Shown here piece by piece: positions 61,739 through 64,000 of a stretch of 64,000 nt of DNA. The notes below the pieces were generated by a model that was not told the DNA's origin, made no database searches, and saw nothing but the letters and a program-made list of their open reading frames with translations. The position numbers and the translations under genes were made by a program. The stretch is from contig CAKUZF010000014.1 of NCBI GenBank assembly GCA_934718155.1, positions 1-64,000 on the forward strand. The letters are read 5' to 3'. Each line of letters begins with the position of its first letter. The first letter of the stretch is position 1. Source of the stretch: an uncultured Parabacteroides sp. GTDB taxonomy: Bacteria; Bacteroidota; Bacteroidia; Bacteroidales; Tannerellaceae.

Positions 61739-63016
61739 TTAATTGACTTTGCGTTTAAAGAACCAAAATTCGTTGAAACAATAGTTTAACGTAAAGCGAA
61801 AATACTGCTCATCGATCATGGTCTTCATCTCGGGATGCACCTTCACGTACTCAAAAGAGAGATTCAAATACGAGCGATTGTCCACCAAGGGCAGGCCAAA
61901 GCCGAGACTCGCACCATACTCCTTATATCCATGCCCTTGACCTGCGTTCTCGGCTGAGCGTCCGATACGCAAATAAGAGTTACTATAATGGAAACCGGCC
62001 CGATAGTTGATGCGCCCGAAATAATTCTTGTTCCGATAAGCCGGGATGAACTCGCCGCCCAAGCCAATGCGTGTGCGGTTCTTGAAAAGCCCCTGCTCGT
62101 TATCGAAATAACAATCGCCCCAATCTTCATACTTGAAGTCGGCGGCCAATGTCAGCTTATCTTCTTTCACATACGAAACGCCAAAACCATAGGAGTTAGG
62201 CAAGTCATAACGGTAGTTTTTTATCGTGTCATTCACAGTATAGGCCGACGACGTTGAGCCTCCAACCAACTGTATGTCATACAAAGTCGTATGCAACTGC
62301 TGGCCTGGCGAGAACGTAGCGCCCACGGTTACATGCTCCGTCTTGCTCAACGGGTGTGTATATTGCACGCCAAAATCCATCAACAGATCGCGCACATCAT
62401 ATCTATGATACTTCTGCACATTATCCGATCCGGAAGACGAAAAGATCAAGTTCCGCTCATGCGAGAAATTTCCAAACAAGAAACCAAAGTTGGCACCTAC
62501 GGCCAAACGCTTCTTCCATATGTCATATGAGATACCGGCATAAACATCCGTAAGGCTGCCGCTTCCCGTAAAGGTCTCGGCCCATGTAAGCCCCTTATCC
62601 GACTTCATGCCACCAAACTTATACCCAACATGCGAGAAGGGGATCAATCCCGCGCTCATCGCCAACCGGCGAGAAATGGGGAATTGCATCACGATATACT
62701 CTACGTTGCCATTCATCTGATGCTGCTTCGCATTGCCGTCGCTAAACCATGAGACCTGCCCCGACACGCCAAAGTCGAACAAGAATGTCAATGAGTCCAT
62801 ACAGCTATATGATGCCGGGTTCATGGGGTTTACCTGCTTCGACGAACGCAAACCTACTCCTACGCCGCCCATAGCGCGACCCGCACCAATCGAGCGGTCG
62901 GCCAACTCACCAAAGCCAAAGCGCGTATAAGGAGAGTTCGTATTATTCTGAGCCCAAACGGCTATCTGCGTAAAGATAAGTATACTTACAATTACTACCT
63001 TACTTATTCTCAACAT
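61739..63016 (-). CDS. outer membrane beta-barrel protein (FadL/OmpP1-like family, unassigned)
   Basis: 425 residues with a signal peptide (about 1-22, 'AVWAQ'). The mature part opens 'NNTNSPYTRFGFGELADRSIGAGRAMGGVGVGLRSSKQVNPMNPASYSCMDSLTFLFDFG', typical of a group of Bacteroidota outer membrane transport-like proteins, followed by many amphipathic strands and a C-terminal basic end. Ligand unknown. Its first codons overlap the 3' end of the coaX gene by 17 bases, indicating cotranscription. Confidence 0.75.
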   Translation of the reverse strand: MLRISKVVIVSILIFTQIAVWAQNNTNSPYTRFGFGELADRSIGAGRAMGGVGVGLRSSKQVNPMNPASYSCMDSLTFLFDFGVSGQVSWFSDGNAKQHQMNGNVEYIVMQFPISRRLAMSAGLIPFSHVGYKFGGMKSDKGLTWAETFTGSGSLTDVYAGISYDIWKKRLAVGANFGFLFGNFSHERNLIFSSSGSDNVQKYHRYDVRDLLMDFGVQYTHPLSKTEHVTVGATFSPGQQLHTTLYDIQLVGGSTSSAYTVNDTIKNYRYDLPNSYGFGVSYVKEDKLTLAADFKYEDWGDCYFDNEQGLFKNRTRIGLGGEFIPAYRNKNYFGRINYRAGFHYSNSYLRIGRSAENAGQGHGYKEYGASLGFGLPLVDNRSYLNLSFEYVKVHPEMKTMIDEQYFRFTLNYCFNEFWFFKRKVN

Positions 63017-63737
63017 TATATTCTAAGATTCTATTTAATCCTATCAACACTAAATTAATGTCTGCAAAGATGCGGTTTTTTAGCCGACCTTCAAAATAAA
63101 AAGAATGACCGCCCGTTAAAAAAACCAAAAGACCGGGATATTTCCGCTTCAATTGCTCAATATACCCATCCATCTCCAGCATGATTCCATTCACGACCCC
63201 CGCCTGAATGGCGCTCTCGGTGTTCTTACCGACCAAAGGCACCTCCTCAGGCTCGCTCACCAAGGGCAATTTTTGCGTGAAATGGCGCAACGCCCGAAAG
63301 CGCGTGGTCATTCCCGGCGATATATTGCCTCCGACATAGAGTCCCGAAGCCTCCAACAGCTCATACGTAATCGCCGTACCCGCGTCGATTACCAACACGT
63401 CGCATGCGGGCCGCAAGCTTTGCGCGCCCACCACGGCCGCAATCCGATCCTTCCCCAACGTATGAGGAGTCTCATAACCGATTCGGATAGGCAAGGCCAT
63501 CTGCTCATTTAAGATGTAGAAAGCCGCCAATCTCTCGCGCAACAGCGAGAGCAACCGATCATCCTCTTCGATAACGGTCGAAAGGATTCCCTGCTCACAA
63601 GGATACTTCTGGAGCAATGCCTCTATATGCATCAGCTCGAACGATGTATTCTTATAGGCACACGTCTCGACCAACTTTCCCTTGTCGAAGATGGCCACTT
63701 TGGTCAACGTATTACCTTGTTCAATGATCAGATTCAC
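63000..63737 (-). CDS. coaX: type III pantothenate kinase
   Basis: 245 residues, usual length. Phosphate-binding 'IEQGNTLTKVAIF' at the N-terminus (the DxGNTxxK-type site, here EQGNT), 'IDAGTAITYELL' and 'GGNISPGMTTRFRALRHFT' are the ASKHA signatures of CoaX, and 'LTGGHSFYF' the C-terminal one. It makes 4'-phosphopantothenate, the first step of CoA synthesis. In most CoaX proteins the first motif is D-x-GNT; the Glu here may reflect a lineage variant. First gene of the coaX-omp-TPR-lptC-corC run. Confidence 0.92.
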   Translation of the reverse strand: MNLIIEQGNTLTKVAIFDKGKLVETCAYKNTSFELMHIEALLQKYPCEQGILSTVIEEDDRLLSLLRERLAAFYILNEQMALPIRIGYETPHTLGKDRIAAVVGAQSLRPACDVLVIDAGTAITYELLEASGLYVGGNISPGMTTRFRALRHFTQKLPLVSEPEEVPLVGKNTESAIQAGVVNGIMLEMDGYIEQLKRKYPGLLVFLTGGHSFYFEGRLKNRIFADINLVLIGLNRILEYNVENK

Positions 63738-63945
63738 GTCTAATACTGCTTAAGAACGAAATTTCGTGCAAAGAAACAGAAAAAATGGGAATAATCATAC
63801 GTTTTATCCGTCAAGATTCCTAAAAAGCCCCTAACTGCTGCTCCACATAAGCGCACAGCTAATATGTAATATATTTTAACATAATCATAAACAACTGACG
63901 TTCTTGTCATTAATTTACAATGTTTGTTTTTTTATCACAAAACAC

Positions 63946-63975
63946 TTGGAGTGTAAGAAATAATACCTACCTTTG
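63946..63975 (+). promoter_or_regulatory. strong plus-strand promoter at the window edge
   Basis: -33 TTG (63946-63948), a 19-base spacer and -7 TACCTTTG (63968-63975): the Bacteroidota consensus in full. It would drive a gene beyond the window. The 208 bases before it (63738-63945) show no gene. Confidence 0.65.
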
Positions 63976-64000
63976 CACCCGGGTAAGTCCTACACGGCAA

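Noticed and set aside
1..64000. tRNA or rRNA genes
   Set aside because: I saw no convincing T-loop/acceptor pairing or rRNA segment; a tRNAscan-SE run would settle it.

Overview
The window comes from a Bacteroidota chromosome, most likely order Bacteroidales near Parabacteroides/Tannerella. The pointers are the fused lpxC-fabZ gene, TAnnTTTG-type -7 promoter boxes with almost no Shine-Dalgarno sequences, an Mpi-family serine invertase, BT4734/PriCT-2/DUF3987 and DUF4248 proteins, a C10 peptidase, a CarboxypepD_reg-type TonB receptor and ISAon1-type transposase remnants. I cannot name the species from sequence alone.

Layout. 1-9.4 kb (minus strand): a tripartite ABC export operon in the order TolC-like protein, HlyD-like adaptor, FtsX permease, ATPase, FtsX permease, and a third FtsX permease cut by the window edge. 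9.5-11.7 kb: a redox operon of a C_GCAxxG_C_C protein, a 2[4Fe-4S] ferredoxin, an Fe-S membrane protein and OxyR with both redox cysteines. 11.8-17.1 kb: histidine phosphatase, DUF4491, Bcp peroxiredoxin, M15 peptidase, Sel1-repeat protein, glutaminase and a zinc alcohol dehydrogenase. 17.2-28.1 kb is the accessory region. It has an AT-rich C10 protease/lipoprotein/Zn-ribbon cluster between two internally deleted copies of one insertion sequence. Next comes a GC-rich block with a catalytically degenerate prokaryotic Argonaute, a helical partner of unknown function, a primase/helicase-like BT4734-PriCT-2-DUF3987 protein behind a GTATAC repeat array, a DUF4248 protein, an 11-bp repeat array arranged as a giant inverted repeat, and a DUF6266-like protein.

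28.1-31.0 kb: a TonB-dependent receptor lying between two copies of a 125-bp structured repeat, with the stub of a divergent gene. 31.0-37.6 kb: a histidine utilisation operon (ftcD-hutU-hutH-hutI) leading to glutamate and methenyl-THF. 38.0-51.1 kb: conserved core genes, mostly plus strand: phoH, purC, menG/ubiE, aroE, a LysM glucosaminidase, purM, prfA, pyrF, lpxD, lpxC-fabZ, lpxA, a pRiA4b ORF-3-like gene and miaA, followed by a convergent Mpi-type invertase. 51.9-63.7 kb: an EamA transporter, then minus-strand pdxA, DUF4837, rlmN, a PpiD/SurA-like chaperone, a CorC/GldE-like protein, an LptC-like protein, a TPR protein, an outer membrane protein and coaX.

The most notable unit is the Argonaute block (20.4-28.0 kb). 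Its Argonaute keeps the guide 5'-phosphate pocket but has lost the nuclease tetrad, and it sits beside a gene of unknown function and a primase-helicase with iteron-like repeats. This may be the remnant of a mobile replicon carrying a nuclease-dead, guide-directed defence or replication-control system.
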